64,000 nt of DNA, taken from assembly GCA_004352715.1 (NCBI GenBank), contig SCFE01000094.1:1571200-1635199 (forward strand). Direction: 5' to 3'. This document shows, in pieces, positions 44,591 through 56,634 of this stretch (positions are counted from its first letter, which is position 1; every line of letters starts with the position of its first letter). The position numbers and the translations under genes are program-made. The notes under the pieces were generated by a model, which worked only from the letters and a program-made list of their open reading frames with translations, was not told the DNA's origin and made no database searches. This DNA is from Hofstenia miamia (lineage: Eukaryota > Xenacoelomorpha > Acoela).

Positions 44591-46841
44591 TGAGCAAATA
44601 TTAGAGTACAATCACAGGCTTCACACTGGGCCATCTGTTGTTTTTAATTTATACCATAAATGTGAGTGTCTCCATAACTACCTCCCAGTTATGGTCATTT
44701 TCAGTGTGACAAAAAGTTAATGAATGCATGTTCTCATAGTAGTTCAGTACAGGATGATCTTGATTCACTGTATTCCTGGACCTCTGCTAATTCAATGAAA
44801 TTTTCTTAGGGAAATGCGATCAAATGATAATCGGAAACCGCGGTCAACTTATTAGGGAATTTGGGAACTTCAATATGTATCTTATAAATTCACAATGAGA
44901 TCTTGGGTATATAAATGAATTGTTGCGCATAACATATAAATCATTTTCTATATCAAAAGATCTATACCAACACTTCTACCTACTATGCAAAAATAATGAC
45001 TTTTAACTCGTATGTCAGACCTGTTGCTTTGTCATGCATCTCAGTGCTGGTCACGCACTGTTGAACAGCAGGCTACCAAATGGAGGTTTAATGATTACGA
45101 CCTAAGCTATAAGGAGAGGCTGTTAAATTGAAATTTGCTCTCACTGGTTCTTAGAATTGAATTGGAAAGCTTTTTATTCTTGTCTAAATTGCAAATTGTC
45201 AATTAGATATGGCATTGAATTACAAACTTTATCTACATCCAGTAAGTTACGAAGATTGAAGAAGGCATGATATTTTCATTTTAAGGAAGACGAAAAGGAT
45301 AAAATTGGAATCAAACATTTAACATGCATTCCAAGGTTGGCAAATTCTTGCTGTATCGAACGAACTTTCTAGCGTTGCCTGGTTTGAAACGACGCTTGAA
45401 TACACTATATTGGAATTTCTTCTTTTGTGAATTCTGGGTTGGAAATCTCTGCATATGGTCAATAAGGCACTTCTGTAGTAATTGCAGGTTCATCAAGAAT
45501 TTATAGATATATATTTGTAATGTATTATTCGGCTACGACTTTTCAGTATCTGCACTTTAACTAAAAGTACATACTGCATATTTATTTTATTTTATATTTT
45601 ATTCATTTAATGAATACTACAATAAAGTTCTTGATCATGGACAGAATGTAATTGTCCATGGTTTGGTTAAATTTCAATTTACTTCATACAGCATTACTAA
45701 CAGCGCAGTAGATTTAATGATAATTACTTAGCAGTGGTATCAAAACTAGCGAGCTAAGGGGAACTTAATTCTTGTTTTTTGAAATCTAAATTTTTGAATG
45801 TGATACATTAAGTTTCACCTTTATTACTTAATTTTGTTGTCCATTTAGTACATTGTAAAACTAGTTGCTATACAATTATTTTTATAATTCTTAGAAAATC
45901 TTCCTAAATATTTTGTTTGTAATTCACAAATGAGATTTGACAGCAAAAATTTTTTAGAATTTTATCTTGTATCATATACGTTTCTACAGGACTATAAACC
46001 TTATAGGGTTTCTAAATGAAATATACACTCTAATCCAGTTCTATAAATGTCGCTCAGACGGCTGCGCAGCCGCCGATCATATCGGGTCTACTCCGCCAAT
46101 AGTTGTCGGCTGACGGTGGCGCCCACCTCTACAAAGTAAATACTGCAACAGATCAATATGATGTTTAAGCAATGTTTGTAATTTAAAACAAATAAATTTT
46201 GTTTGATTTCATTTTTGTTTCTTTGAAAAATATTTCTTTCGATAGAATTGAATTTTGAGAAAATTGCATTGTAAAGCGTTCCCTTCATATGGGCATTTCA
46301 TTTTCATTGTGCTAAGTTGACTTCATCATTAGAATAGACATTTTCTTAAATCATAGTCATTCCCAAATTCATGACACATGTTGTTGCTTGTCTCTAACCA
46401 ATTTATCAAAATTTCATGAAAAAATTTGTTTGTAGCAAACATAAGGCTAAAGAGAATAGAACTTCACGTGTTTTTGATAAATTTGTATTGCATCTATTAC
46501 TGTATTACGAACTCAAAATGTTTAAAATTGAACGGCGCATTCCATTCCAAATAAATTTTGTCAAACGTTGTATATGTAAAAGCCGACAAGCAATGTCATA
46601 CATAGCCTGATTGACCAAATTTCCACGCTAAAAACATATCTAGACTTCTCTTAATTCTTGAAATTGCTAATATCAATTCCATGCATTGCCTGCCATTCAC
46701 TATTAATTTCATTGCTAACTTGGTAGCGAATTGTTGACACTGCTTGATGTCCGAACGTATCCCTCTTGCGACCGCATGCTTGTGAGAGTTTACAGGCGTT
46801 TCGTAAACATTCGCATCTTTCGATTACACAACCAAACTGTG
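44591..46841. other. Upstream of exon 1B; one GC-rich island
   Basis: 46050-46131 is GC-rich, with the palindrome CGGCTGCGCAGCCG, ending GGCGCCCACCTCTA, which is the inverse of a TAGAGGTGGGCGCC terminus also seen at 54683. No gene. Confidence 0.5.
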
Positions 46842-47086
46842 ATGGGTGCGAAATACTCTTTGCTTTCTGCAGATGAGTTACGCGAGTATCAAGCGATGAC
46901 AGGATTCTCTGTTTCCAAGCTCAATGCCCTTAAGATCCGCTTCGATAATTTGGATTTGGATAAAAAAGGCTATCTTTCCAAGAAAGATTTCATTATGCTT
47001 TCCGAGTTACAACTTAATCCTGTAGGTGATCGTATTATTGATCTATTTTTTCAAAATGCCGATGATGACGAAAAGGTTTATTTTCG
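46842..47086 (+). CDS. CHP1: CHP1-like EF-hand protein, exon 1B
   Basis: ATG at 46842 (MGAKYS, Gly-2 for myristoylation) is chosen over an upstream in-frame ATG at 46731 because the CHP family begins exactly here. It encodes LSADELREYQAMTGFSVSKL, a degenerate EF-hand 1 (FDNLDLDKKGYLSKKDF) and LQLNPVGDRIIDLFFQNADD. The donor is GTAAGC at 47087, phase 2. With 53182-53333 and 54454-54629 it gives a complete protein of about 190 residues, against about 195 in vertebrate CHP1. CHP1 binds Na+/H+ exchangers, regulates trafficking and can inhibit calcineurin. Confidence 0.9.
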
Positions 47087-47665
47087 GTAAGCTGCCAAAT
47101 AATAGATTCTTCTGAATAATGATAAGCACAATATAAGGTATGTGGTATGGTATATACATTATACTGAATTCAGATAATATGGTTTGCACAGAATGTCCCG
47201 TTTTGGAAAATTTCATTTACTTGATATCAATATAGGCATAAACGTAAAGATGGGAATATGTGTCGTTCCGTTTCCATTGACGCCCCATCCCGTTTCTTCT
47301 TAGCAATTAATATCGCTTCAGCAAATATAAATTCTGACTTTAAGAATTTATAAAGTAAATTTGGCGGCTTTGTTCCTTTAGTTCAAAAACGAAGCACTTT
47401 GTAGGATTCATGCATTTTTGTGCACTTTCATACAAAAATTTATCTAGTAAATTTTTAAGAAATGAATAATATCTTTTTACATGTGTTAAGATACCTCGTG
47501 CTTTTTGAATCATTGTAACATAGGTAAAGAAGGTTTGGATCCATAAGAACTAGCTTTGTACACCCCAATGATGCAGCTAGTTAAATAGGGTTTTTTTGAA
47601 ATTGAAAGCCAAGGAGATGTCACTGAAAGTGATACTGATTTGACTTAACTGTAATACACGAAAGT

Positions 47666-47696
<31 letters not shown>

Positions 47697-48129
47697 CGAT
47701 GTTTGGCATAAACGTTTTATTCCAACTTTTTGCATGAATATTTACTTTCTTATATTTTTTAGGGTGCAGGCTTAGATTAGAATTATATAATTACATAATT
47801 ATCGATGTCACTGACTCGAAAATGTAACAAGAATAATTTCTAAATGCATAGAATGGTTTGTCATTAGATTTGCATCATCAATTTATTGTTTTAGTTTCAA
47901 GTATATTTCCTTCCTACTCACAGACGCATAAAACTAATTGTTCGCCATTGATCAGAGACGACGTATAAATTAAACAAGGTTTTTAACGTGCATATCATAT
48001 TTGACTAGAATGTCTAACTTCTTCAATAACAGTAAAGTTCTATTTATGACTTTATACAGGTATTGGATTCTGCAATCCACTTAAAGCTTTTATACGATAA
48101 TGCAATGAAAAAAGGCTGAGGCATTAATA
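47087..48129. other. CHP1 intron 1, proximal part
   Basis: Contains a short GTTCCGTTTCC/CCCATCCCG island at about 47245-47300 and a (TA)n tract at about 47668-47696. Otherwise featureless. Confidence 0.5.
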
Positions 48130-49980
48130 AGTGAATCCTGATAAAATCTAACAGTAAGTTTGTTCTACATACTTCTTGACTTTGTTGAGAACAGAATGAA
48201 ATTTTATTAGGTAAGTGCCAGTTTTATGGTGAATTCGAAAGTTGTAGAATGGATCGGAAAACGAAGGCAGTAATTGATGAAGTATGTAGTTGACATTTTG
48301 CATTTGGTCCCACAGGCGATTGCATAGGAGTTTTCTACGCTCAGCCAGTGCTTTTAGATTCGCGATACGGAGTGCTTCATGATAACTGAGATGAGGGAAT
48401 AGGTATTGCATAACAAGCTTTTCGATGCGCTCAATATCATTGGCTTGGGCATTGGTAATAAAGAAATGCCACAGTGGAACACAATACCCGAGGACAGATC
48501 TAACAATAGTTACATAAACTGTTATAATGTCTTTAGTTGGAATTCCACTAAGTTTCACAACATTTATAAAAAGAAGTCTTTTCGCCGCCTTCTTTATGAC
48601 ATGTTTCCCCACTTTAAATTAGATTGCAAATTAATACCTAGTAAAGAAGCTGATGAAACTCGTTTAATTACATTTCCATTCACGTAACATTCCGATGGGG
48701 AGTAAAAATGTTTCAAGAATGATATTGTAAGTTCCTTGGTTTTATTAACGTTCAAAGCTGCTCCATGTTGCGAACACCAGTTGATCACTTTACTGATGAC
48801 ACCATTGTAGAAGATGTTGTATCATCGAGTAATTTGACATGGTTATCAACGTTAATGAGTAAGGTGTAGAGCCAGGTCCCTAATTTGGTGCCTATGGGTA
48901 CACCCGCTCTTATATGCATGAAATATGAAAATGTTCCATTAGGAAGCTTGACTCGTTGTTTTCGATTACATAAGAAAGAGTAAATCCAACTAATGTAGTC
49001 GTGGAAATACCAATATCTCTTAATCAATCAATAAGAATGGTATGGCTTACATAGTCGAATGCTTTCTGAAAGTCGATGAGGAAGAATGGGAGGTAGGAAT
49101 TCTTTTGTTAGAGTTGTTGCAGCCAATTATGTGTTATCTGCACAAAAGCAAAGAGCGTAGATCTATCAGGGACTACACCATATTGTGAGCGTTGAACCAC
49201 GGATGAGATTTTACATCTATGTTCATGTTCAATTAGAATTTCTTCTATTAGTTTAGAAATTGTATGTGTTACTGATATCGGTCTAATATGCTTCAAAGGA
49301 CAAACAACTGGATTCGCTTTAGGTATTGGAATGATGCCTGCTGTTCAAAATGGAGTTGCGCAACCTTCGTTGATTAATGAATTAATGAGAATTGAAATGG
49401 GATGCACTAATTCAAATCGATATTACTTAGGAATCCAGTTCGGTAGATATCTGGAATTATGATCGGGCTCTGTTGATTTGTGATTTGAAATTTTGCCTAA
49501 AACTTTAAAAATTGTATATTCTTTAGTGTGAATATTTGAAACATCATTATCAATTGGAATATACTCTCCTGGCTAAGGTATTTGAAACTTGCAGATGATG
49601 GAAGTTTTGTATAAATTTCATCAGCAAGTTCATCAGGTGTAGGGTGTTTTAGATAACCCTCCAAAGGCAAGGTCTTTGATTTGGTGCCTAGTCCTCTTAA
49701 CTTCTTTATTGCTCTCTATTTATTACTTGGTGTAGATGATTTAATATTTCTCAGGCATTTCAAGTAGAATTTTTCCGCGATGCATCAATGTGACTATAAA
49801 TCTCGTTTCTTAATGACCGAAAGAGTCTTAAATCGTTCTTTCGGATAGCGTTTTGTTTTCTATTCCTGAGGAATGTGAGGTCCTGGGAAATCCATGACCT
49901 ATTGTTTGGGTATGTTTTAACTAAAGAGCTTAGCATCACTGCCAATGGTGACCACCTCAAAGTGCACCGATTTTATCCGT
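48130..49980 (-). pseudogene. LINE reverse transcriptase, antisense in CHP1 intron
   Basis: Minus strand from about 49960: PNNRSWISQDLTFLRNRKQN, then MKHIRPISVTHTISKLIEEI with QYGVVPDRST, motif A (LIDFQKAFDYVSHTIL near 49080-49040), WIYSFLCNRKQRVKL with motif B (AGVPIGTKLG), LLDDTT, the thumb (NVNKTKELTISF), and the C-terminal YVTIVRSVLGYCVPLWH...HLSYHEALRI block. The whole polymerase order is present but broken by several stops and frameshifts. The GTKLG/DDTT signature distinguishes it from the other LINEs here. Confidence 0.85.
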
Positions 49981-52900
49981 TTTACAATTCTATCTCATTG
50001 TTGTGAATTGGTTTAATTTCTTAAATTTCTTTTTTGTAATATAATTATGTGATGTTCGTTGCTCTCTGCATAGTACCTATAGTAGGTCTTAGATGAATGT
50101 GTCAAACTTGTTTAATTTAAGGAAATGAATATAAAGTTAGCTCGATATTCGGGATGGAAACGGGTCGAATTTATTGAATCCGCTCCAAATCGACCCGACA
50201 GACGCACAAACCCGGCTTCTAAATTTGACGCGATTTGCTCATTTGGGCCTGGAGAAGGAAGTTGACACTTAAAAGGCGTTTGACCTAATCAAAAACCAAA
50301 ACTAACTAAATTTAATACAATAGTAAGATCTTTACACTTTTAAATTTTATATAAATAGATGGTGTTTTCAAAGGCCTCTGGATTAAAAATGTCTATATCT
50401 TGTCCCAATATGTGTGAGCAACAGTAAACGTTCTCTCACTAACTGCAGAACTTGGTGGTATGATAAATACTTTTATGGTGGCTTGAAAACGGCATTGTCT
50501 CAACAAAACAAACAAAACTATAAGTGTTTTCACACATGACTAGTACATGTTAGCAAGTAGTGGAAAAATTGAAAGCTTTACTAGGGATTAGTTTAGTTTT
50601 CACGTGACAAAACACTTATATGCAGCACGCCATATAATTTTTCAATGTAGGTTTAAAACCATGATCCAATTAATAGACAAATCCTTTAACCCAATCCGGG
50701 AGTCGAGTTGACCCTTTTATAACTTTCTTTGATACCGGAAACTAATTATACAGTAATTTTTCTTAAATCATTAATTGAGAATAGCAGATATTTTCTGCGC
50801 TGCATTGTACATTGGTGACATTAGGAGATCACGTGCCTATAATTATCCTTTGCGAATTTCTGCCTTGTAGTGTACTCAAGTGTGAAATTTGTTCGTAAAA
50901 CTTCTATCGGAAATCGTTTGCTTAAGGTCACTTGATTGTTACGCATTGTTAGGTGAAGTTAATTAAATTCTTTGTTAATTTGATATTTCGGAACAAGCGT
51001 ATCAAAACTAAAAAGTTTGGCAAATCAATTCTTCTTTTTCAAAGCAATATAATGTATCTTTGTATTAAAACATTCACTCTGCCTTTTTTTACTCACGCTC
51101 ATGAGTAACAACAATATGAGAGTAATTACATATTTAGAAATTACCATTTTCCCTCCCTATTATAAATCGAAAATATAAAACATTTTATCAACAATTATGT
51201 TTATATTTTTGTTTTTTGTTTGTTCTGCCAATTACTGGGATTTTTGTTAATGTAGAACCAGTTTACCCAAATATTTCATTGATGAAGCAGACAATGCTTT
51301 ACTATTTTTATTGTGAAATGATAATCTAATAAATTGTCATTTTTTAAATTTATTATAAATTCATCGAAAGAAATCATTAAGGAGTGTTTGAACTTTACCA
51401 ACAGAACGAGTCAAATTTTATTAATGATTCCATTGCTAAGCACTAGTAGAGGGCGTTGTTACACTTCTAGTAATGCGGTTTCAAACTGTTATTAAGGAGT
51501 AATGTCTGTTTTACTGTATATTTAACCCATTTTTACTATTGCGTCATTTCTGATACATCAAAAAACGAACGAATATTGTTCAGCGAGTACTCGGTTAGGT
51601 GACTGAGAATGGAAATCAGCAAATCTTATATTGATTGATTAAAATATGCTACTGATGTTAATCGATTGGAGATGAAAAAAATCCAAGACCTTAAGTACAT
51701 GTAATACTAATGAATGACTGTTTACCTTATCAAAAAATTTCAATCACCATTTGTTTGGAGAAAGATCCAAGTCTGTAAATATTGCGATTCGCGAAGTCTA
51801 TATTCTATTTCAGGTTGGGTTTGGTTTTCGAGGTAGTAGATTTTTGCGGCGGGTTGGCCTTGGGTCCATGCTAATCTTCTCTTGTCAATATTTAGTGAGT
51901 ATGCACAACCTAGTGATTTATATTTGTACTTCTTCAATTTACTGTGTGCTCATTAAATGCAAAATTTTATGAAAGTTTCATGAAAATAACAATAGAAAAA
52001 ATCAAAATTTTCTCTTCGTCATTTGAGGAACCTTCTTCTATTGAATGGACATTTTTTAAAGTTTGCTCTTATGAGTAAATGTTTTTATTTGATAATTGAT
52101 AATGAAGTCTGTTATCAAGATGACTCATCCGTTATGTTTACTTCTAACATTTAGTTAAAGTTAGTTTTAGGTGTGCAAACAAATATGTTTTAGTTATTCA
52201 TAGTTTCACGATTATGAGCATTTTTATTAAAGTTCTTTTAAATGAATTTGAAGAAATAATATATTATGCAATCGCTTCAGGTCACTTTCAGATGTTGAGC
52301 GCTTGAAACCTACGTGCAACAAGATCGTAATGATTGAAGTGTCTATGCATGAAAAGGATGGCAGAACATGAGTGTTCAGTACTGTTATAGACTTCTAATT
52401 AAATTTCATATATTTTATATGATTAGCAAACATTTCGAAATGCAATGAAAAATTATTTATTGTGTTTATTATGCTGGTAATGCTGTTTGTTTGTGCAACT
52501 CAGTGATTAGGTTTTTCATTTTTTAACTCAAAGAGTTTGCTTACCTGTTTTCAGTTGCGGTCGTAAATAAGGTGTGTAAGCCTGTATGGGTTAGAGATAC
52601 TTGTTAGCTATACACTTCTTGCTTTTGAGCTTATCTTTGCTTTATTTTACTCCAATTCTTTACATTCGTCGAATTATCTAGTAAGCAACTTTAGGTGATA
52701 TGTAATTTTTTGACAAACACCTCACTTCTTGTTTTCAACTGCCTGAAATTATGCAGTTGATATACATACATGGTTTTTTACGAGGGGGTCCAGCTAAGAA
52801 AATTCAGAGGGAAAGAGGTCCATGGGTAAAAAAGTTTGAGAACCACAGTAAAAGCACTATAAATTCCACATCAATGCACTATGAAATTTTGGTACCTCGA

Positions 52901-53181
52901 AATTGTGAGGTTTACGACTTGTCTGGGGTAAGTTTAATTACATCTGAGCTTTTTCAGCATGGTTGAACTAGTTGTTGGGGTTATTAAGATTTGAATACAA
53001 TTTAGGAATTATTTTTGTGCGGTAGTTCGACACAGGTCGAACTTTTGGTCAAACTGATTTTAATTGTATAAGGAGATCACGCAACGATTTCGCGACTCGG
53101 CTGAATTAAGTCAGCCGTCTAGTGAAAAGTCGTATTAATAATGTGCTAAATTTAATTCATAGAAATAAATGTGTCGTTTAG
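49981..53181. other. CHP1 intron 1, distal part with transposon traces
   Basis: About 50150-50250 is a GGGTCGA/CGACCCG island beginning GGGATGGAAACGGGTC. About 51815-51870 has GGTTGG/GGCCTTGGG words. 52780-52848 ends GTTTGAGAACCACAG, the inverse of the classic CAGTGGTTCTCAAAC hAT terminus. No gene. Confidence 0.5.
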
Positions 53182-53333
53182 TGAATTCCTGAAAACGCTT
53201 GTGACATTCCGTCCCATCAGAAGAAGTGATTCAGAGTCAGCGGCCAACTGCCGAAAAAAGAAGCTTCAGTTCGCTTTTAGAATGTATGATCTAAATGGTG
53301 ATGGCGAAATCAGCAAGGATGAAATTTTAGCAG
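53182..53333 (+). CDS. CHP1: CHP1-like EF-hand protein, exon 2
   Basis: Acceptor CGTTTAG; the first base T completes the Arg codon CGT of exon 1B (or His CAT of exon 1A). Encodes EFLKTLVTFRPIRRSDSESA, KKKLQFAFRMYDL and a canonical calcium-binding EF-hand 3 loop, DLNGDGEISKDE. Ends in phase 1 at donor GTTAAC. FRPI and K-L-x-F-A-F-R-x-Y-D are CHP1 hallmarks. Confidence 0.9.
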
Positions 53334-54453
53334 GTTAACACTTTTTCAGTTAGGTCTATGTCATGTTAGCAATGTTAAATTCTGATTATTCCTCTTCTTG
53401 CCCAACTTCATAAGTAAACAATTATCAATTAGAATAGGATTTGGAGATTGGGAGCAATTTTCTCATTAGTCAATATAGACTTTTTGTGCACAATTTTCTA
53501 TCCATTGTTTTGTTTAATACACGGAGACGTACTGATAAAATTTAATAATTATAAGGGCTATCAATGTGGAGTTAATTTTGTGACCTTAAAACATAATATT
53601 TGACCACAAAAACTACGAAATTTCGTCCTTATATTGACTTTCCAATAACCTTGATGTGAAGTACTGCTTAAGTACGACAAAATATTATTTTCAATGTTTT
53701 CAGCAGAAAATGATTATCCTTTGCTAAAAGGCATTACAATAATTTGAATCATTTTAAACAATATAAACATTTGTTCAACAAGGAGCTGCAGTCCATTCTA
53801 GTCTTAAACCATCTCATTTGGTACGCACTTGACTAAAATTATAGTAACGCATGTCTTCTTAAATGGGAAAATGTATGTAACCAATTCATGATTTTTCAAT
53901 TATTTAGGCATTTCAAAAAATACGCTAACAAAACATGTTTTGAACAATTTGACGGAGTTTATAGAAATTAATTTTTTTGTACATCGCAAACAGAATTATT
54001 TGAATATCGTTAAGTTGTGCTGATGTGTTAAAAACGCATTTGGCAAAATAAAGAATTATAAATTTCTTTAAAATAATGCTTTCTTAACTTAATCACCATA
54101 TCAAATTGATTATATGATATGGTTATGAGCATTTTATATAGGAAATGTATCCATGCAAATGAAAAGGGGATTGTGAAAAACTATAATATCTCCGAACTTA
54201 AGTTGGCTTTATAAACAAAGTGTTACTATCGAAACGGCGCAAACCCGTGTATGGATTACTGTCACAAATAAAGGATGATTTGACTCATTATTTATTAAGG
54301 AAATGGAAACATATTTAAGTTGTGATAAACCAAATAAAGTTTTTGGTGTGAGGTATTGCGTTTTCTATATTTTACACTTTCCAAGCTGCAGACAATAAAT
54401 TCCCCAAGTATTATGCATAAATGATTAATCATAATAAGCACACTTCTTTTTAG
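53334..54453. other. CHP1 intron 2
   Basis: 1,120 bp, GTTAAC...CTTTTTAG, AT-rich; no element recognised. Confidence 0.75.
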
Positions 54454-54629
54454 TTCTAACAATGATGGTTGGTGAAGGAGTACCAAGTGAACAACTAGAG
54501 CACATTGCGCGTAGAGCTATTCAAGAAGTTGACAATAATGAAGACGGGAAAATGAGTTTCGATGAATATGTTCAAATAATGAACAGACTAGACGTTGAGC
54601 AGAAAATGAGCATTAAATTTTTAGATTAA
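54454..54629 (+). CDS. CHP1: CHP1-like EF-hand protein, exon 3 and stop
   Basis: Starts in phase with exon 2 (G+TT = Val) and encodes VLTMMVGEGVPSEQLEHIA, RRAIQEVDNNEDG, EF-hand 4 (DNNEDGKMSFDE, canonical Ca2+ ligands at positions 1, 3, 5 and 12) and the C-terminus VEQKMSIKFLD before TAA at 54627. V-E-Q-K-M-S-I-x-F-L is the conserved CHP1 tail. Confidence 0.92.
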
Positions 54630-54682
54630 TTTGTAGCTTACATTGTATTTTTATGTAATTCAATTGAAATTTATAATTTACC

Positions 54683-54729
54683 TAGAGCTGGGCGCCAGTT
54701 GGCCGGGTTGACCGGGGCGCCCACCTTTA
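54683..54729. repeat. GGGCGCC palindrome in CHP1 3' region
   Basis: TAGAGCTGGGCGCC...GGCGCCCACCTTTA with a GGCCGGGTTGACC centre, 54 bases after the CHP1 stop codon. Same terminus as at 46118-46131. Likely a collapsed transposon end pair; it could form a hairpin in the transcript. Confidence 0.6.
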
Positions 54730-54962
54730 ATTTACACCAATGTTGGGGATAACTTCATGATGTACTGTAAAACAATAAACACTGCCAGGATGCTGTAGTA
54801 TCTAACTTAATTTAGTCAGGGTGGTCTGCCAAAGCAACTCGGAATATGGCTTAATTTTACCCGTTGCCGAATTTTAGGGGGACTGCAATCCCCCATGGAG
54901 AAGCAAAGTGGAGTGCTTATATTGTTACAAAAAACTGAAATTGCTGCATATAATTAATAACC

Positions 54963-55690
54963 CACGTAGCCAACAACTGGTGGACCACCAGTGGCAGAAA
55001 CGGTGGGCCACAAGGTGGATTTGGCCGCCCGTACACGAATGGTTAACTGGCGGTCCACCAGTGTCAAAACTACGATTTCAGCATCAGAGCAATGTCTGAA
55101 ATGAAACAATACCAAACTTTTATACTGATAGAGTTGAAACATTGCAGCTTAAACAAAGACAAACCCAATAAAGGGTTGAAAGCAATGTTAGTAAGCTTAG
55201 CAATTAAATTGACTTTAATTTGGCATTAGAAAATAAAAAGAATTTTTTATTATAACCAATAACAACACCATGCAAAAAATCTAAATTTAATTTTCATTTT
55301 CAGAATAAATTTCTATTTTTAAAAAATTTTTTTTTCCAATAATTAAAAATAACTTTTGCCCAGTTTTAAGTACTCATATCGACATTAATTTCAAGGTCCC
55401 CGCGTAATTGTGAATAAATTATTTTGGAATTTCATTCTACACACATATCTTATCCTTTTTGCAAACAGAAAATTGCAAAAAAGCTCTTCACAATGAATTT
55501 TATATATTTATGAGATCTAAGAAACATAGTAATGAATAATATTTTACTTGCAAGCTTTATCTCATATATTAATTATGATTAAAAGTAACTTAGATGTCTC
55601 TAGTGGTCCACTGGTGGCTATGAGTGGCTGCAATTGCTATTATTGCCACTACTTCCCCACCAGTGGACAACTGGTGGTGGCTATATGAGA
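54963..55690. mobile_element. Fold-back element with CCACTGGTGG words
   Basis: The left part (54966-55065) and right part (55605-55688) carry repeated CTGGTGGACCACCAGTGG, GGTCCACCAGTG and CACCAGTGGACAACTGGTGG words in inverted arrangement, starting GTAGCCAACAACTGG and ending GTGGTGGCTATA. The AT-rich centre is non-coding. Confidence 0.6.
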
Positions 55691-55760
55691 AGAATGAAGC
55701 TATATAATTAGAATATTTTATATTAGTTACAAGCAACATTCAATTTAACAATAATATTAA

Positions 55761-56634
55761 GTTATGCAAAGTGGCGGATCCAGGGGGAATAAGGGGTATG
55801 CATTCCTCCGATCAGCAAAAAACAAAGAAAATTTTCGTCATACTTTCAATTTTGTCAGAACTCAGATGCACTGTTTGATCATATACTTCTATTTTTGCTG
55901 GTGGAATTCCCTACTCCAAAGAGAAATGAAGTGCATTTTGCCTTTGTATTCATTCATATTCAAACACTTGGTTTGTAAAGCTTCACACTCAATTTGCTAT
56001 TTGCAAATATTTCAAAAATTCATTGATTTTTATGAATATTTATCATATGTCTATAATGTTGCTCCTACAAAAGCTAAATGTATTATTATAGTTATTTTAT
56101 GATATATTATTTCTTATCATATACAAATGCATATAATGACTTTTTTCCCGCATATTTTAAATTCAAAGCGTACAGGATGTTTTAGAAAATTAAATTCAAT
56201 GTTTTTCAATTTACAGTGGTCTATTTTGCCGCTAAAGCTGCTTTATCAATTATAAATAGTATCTTTACCTAAAAAATGAATGGTATAAAATGTGTGTAAT
56301 GCGTTTTAAAGTTCTGTTGTATTGTTGAATTTTAAATGGTAGAATCAAGTTGCTTTGAACTCCCTAAATGGCTTCTGTCATAATTTTAAATAGAAATGCA
56401 ATGTTTGCAACCTCTTGACGAGTAAATCGGCAAATTTTTATAAGTAAAGTGTGAACTTCATGAATATTTTGATCCTATGATATGTTCTCAGTTACGTACA
56501 CTATAATTATAAAACACATTTCTTTTTAGTATATATAATCATGCAAGCATTTTTGAGAAAATATGGGGTAAATAGATAAATTATCAGTTCATACCTCCCC
56601 ATCTACTTTTTCTGGATCCGCCTCTGGTTATGCA
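55761..56634. mobile_element. hAT non-autonomous element, target duplication GTTATGCA
   Basis: GTTATGCA occurs at 55761-55768 and 56627-56634. The ends are inverted: AGTGGCGGATCCAG on the left, and on the right CTGGATCCGCCTCTG (inverse CAGAGGCGGATCCAG). 858 bp between duplications. The 112-codon open frame inside has no hAT similarity and is probably chance. Confidence 0.9.

Noticed and set aside
46731-46841. In-frame upstream ATG extending exon 1B by 37 codons
   Set aside because: It would bury the conserved MG start and its myristoylation site; the family begins at 46842.
55764-56102. 112-codon open frame
   Set aside because: Begins inside the hAT terminal repeat, has no domain similarity and no coding composition.
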